This document shows, one piece after another, positions 6,677-7,598 of a DNA stretch of 7,598 nucleotides (positions are counted from its first letter, which is position 1; each line of letters starts with the position of its first letter). The translations under genes and the position numbers were made by a program. This stretch comes from Candidatus Aegiribacteria sp. (GTDB lineage Bacteria; Fermentibacterota; Fermentibacteria; Fermentibacterales; JCC-6). The stretch spans positions 1-7,598 of the forward strand of contig DAOWNO010000088.1 in NCBI GenBank assembly GCA_030642525.1, given 5' to 3'. The notes under the pieces are model-generated. The model did not search any database. It was not told where the DNA came from and saw nothing but the letters and a program-made list of their open reading frames with translations.

Positions 6677-7598
6677 TTGCACTGGCTGATAATATGGATG
6701 ATGCTGTTTTCCACATCTGATGATCCATCTCCAGGTTCTCCTGAACTCGGGCTATCCGTGAATGGAAGACATCTTCCCCCCGATAGATTGGCTTTTGTAG
6801 TCATGCCCGGAGATTCTGTAACGCTTTCATCAACAGATGAGAACACGGTATGGTATGTTTCAACTGGTGAACCCGCAAGGGGAGAGGGTGATACGTTTGG
6901 CTGGAGAGCTCCGAGAAGCCACGGAATCTTTTACATTGATCTAAGCTGCGACAGTTTTACTGAAAAGTATACGATTATTGTTCCGGTGGAATCATGCAGG
7001 TGGAGAACAACAACGCTGAATTCCTATCCTATTGGAAGCTATGGTGACGGCAATTCCAGTGAAAGCAATCCCGACTATTTCATAGAGCTGACACCGGCCA
7101 CATCAGGCGCCAGAGTATCCACACATCTCACTATCGGACAGTTTCTCTGTCATGTTGAGGGCAATTACCCTCAGTACATGGCTTTCGATCTGAGATTAGC
7201 TGATAAACTTGAGGCTATCCTTTCTGCGGTTAAGGAAGTTTATCCGCCGGCTTCAGACATACATAACATCAGTGGATTCAGAACTCCGGCATACAATGCT
7301 TCAATAGGTAACGAAACTACCGAGAGCCTTCATCTTTACGGACAGGCTGTTGATATATGGATTGAGAGCTACCCTTACAATAACCTCATGGATGATATTG
7401 ATCGGAACAAGCGTGTTGATGTTTACGACGGCGAGTATCTTGTCGAAATCGTCCGAGTTCTCGAGACTGAGGGAAATGTTGTCACCGGTGGCGCTTCGGC
7501 TTACAGGTGGATTTCTACTCATGGCCCTTTTGTTCATATTGATATCCGGGGCACCAGAGCTTCCTGGCCTACCGCCAGAACTCTTGTTTCCGATCCGG
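6677..7598 (+). CDS. Exported M15-type (DUF882/YcbK-like) zinc peptidase, 3' truncated by window end
   Basis: The frame is open from TTG 6677 to the window end (307 codons, no stop). Residues 2-12 are a short hydrophobic leader suggesting export. Residues 20-110 form a beta-rich N-terminal region. The peptidase domain shows ISGFRTPAYN (198-207), SLHLYGQAVDI (217-227) with zinc ligands His219 and Asp226, and HGPFVHIDIRG (282-292) with third ligand His287, followed by ASW as in YcbK-like proteins. Family members cleave peptidoglycan peptides (D-Ala-D-Ala carboxypeptidase or endopeptidase type) in the periplasm. Between the second and third motifs, residues 240-251 form an EF-hand or dockerin-like loop: Asp240, Asp242, Asn244, Asp248, Asp251. 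It starts 43 nt after purN and may be the last gene of the cluster. An in-frame stop at 6650 rules out any start before 6653; ATG 6698 is a less likely alternative. Confidence 0.85.
   Translation, partial: MHWLIIWMMLFSTSDDPSPGSPELGLSVNGRHLPPDRLAFVVMPGDSVTLSSTDENTVWYVSTGEPARGEGDTFGWRAPRSHGIFYIDLSCDSFTEKYTIIVPVESCRWRTTTLNSYPIGSYGDGNSSESNPDYFIELTPATSGARVSTHLTIGQFLCHVEGNYPQYMAFDLRLADKLEAILSAVKEVYPPASDIHNISGFRTPAYNASIGNETTESLHLYGQAVDIWIESYPYNNLMDDIDRNKRVDVYDGEYLVEIVRVLETEGNVVTGGASAYRWISTHGPFVHIDIRGTRASWPTARTLVSDP

Noticed and set aside
7301..7537. Minus-strand open frame inside the M15 peptidase
   Set aside because: It is antisense to the zinc-binding motifs; its codons are a shadow of the plus-strand gene.
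1..7598. A new defence, mobile or CRISPR-type system
   Set aside because: No direct-repeat array, transposase, integrase, reverse transcriptase, nuclease or toxin-antitoxin pair was seen; all coding space is taken by metabolic and envelope genes.

Overview
The window reads as a gene-dense bacterial chromosome segment of intermediate base composition (just under half GC by eye). The organism is almost certainly diderm: there are two lipoproteins, a predicted outer-membrane beta-barrel, a cell-wall-type M15 peptidase and an exported polysaccharide deacetylase. A nitroreductase fused to a two-cluster ferredoxin suggests an anaerobic lifestyle. Three of the eight start codons I support are TTG, each with a good Shine-Dalgarno (SD) sequence. 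The style (compact operons, very short signal peptides, Asp-rich calcium-loop motifs in exported proteins) resembles FCB-type candidate phyla such as Fermentibacteria or Aegiribacteria. That placement is an impression, not a demonstration.

Layout. Positions 3-137 (+) hold the tail of an exported protein cut by the window edge. Its stop overlaps the start of a ferredoxin-nitroreductase (121-918, +), whose true start is probably TTG 121. Converging on it, with a 14-bp overlap of coding ends, is a minus-strand two-gene operon: a lipoprotein with a concanavalin-like domain (1846-2565), then a polysaccharide deacetylase (905-1849), joined by an ATGA overlap.

A 48-bp divergent gap (2566-2613) separates these from a tight plus-strand cluster that runs to the window end. 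It encodes an HlyD/RND-adaptor-like lipoprotein (2614-3483), glucose-6-phosphate isomerase (3497-4756), an unidentified predicted outer-membrane barrel (4756-5997), GAR formyltransferase PurN split by a frameshift near 6339-6342 (5997-6633), and an M15-type zinc peptidase cut by the window end (6677-7598+). Gaps are 13 nt, -1 nt, -1 nt and 43 nt.

How they work together. The minus-strand pair probably acts on glycans outside the cytoplasm, and the last plus-strand gene on peptidoglycan. pgi and purN are housekeeping metabolism that shares a transcript with envelope genes, which looks like genome compaction more than a single pathway. I see no RNA genes, mobile elements, CRISPR arrays or convincing terminators, and no defence system. 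The points most worth a second look are the purN frameshift, the dockerin-like calcium loop inside the M15 peptidase, the orphan adaptor lipoprotein, and the gene end hidden at the left edge.
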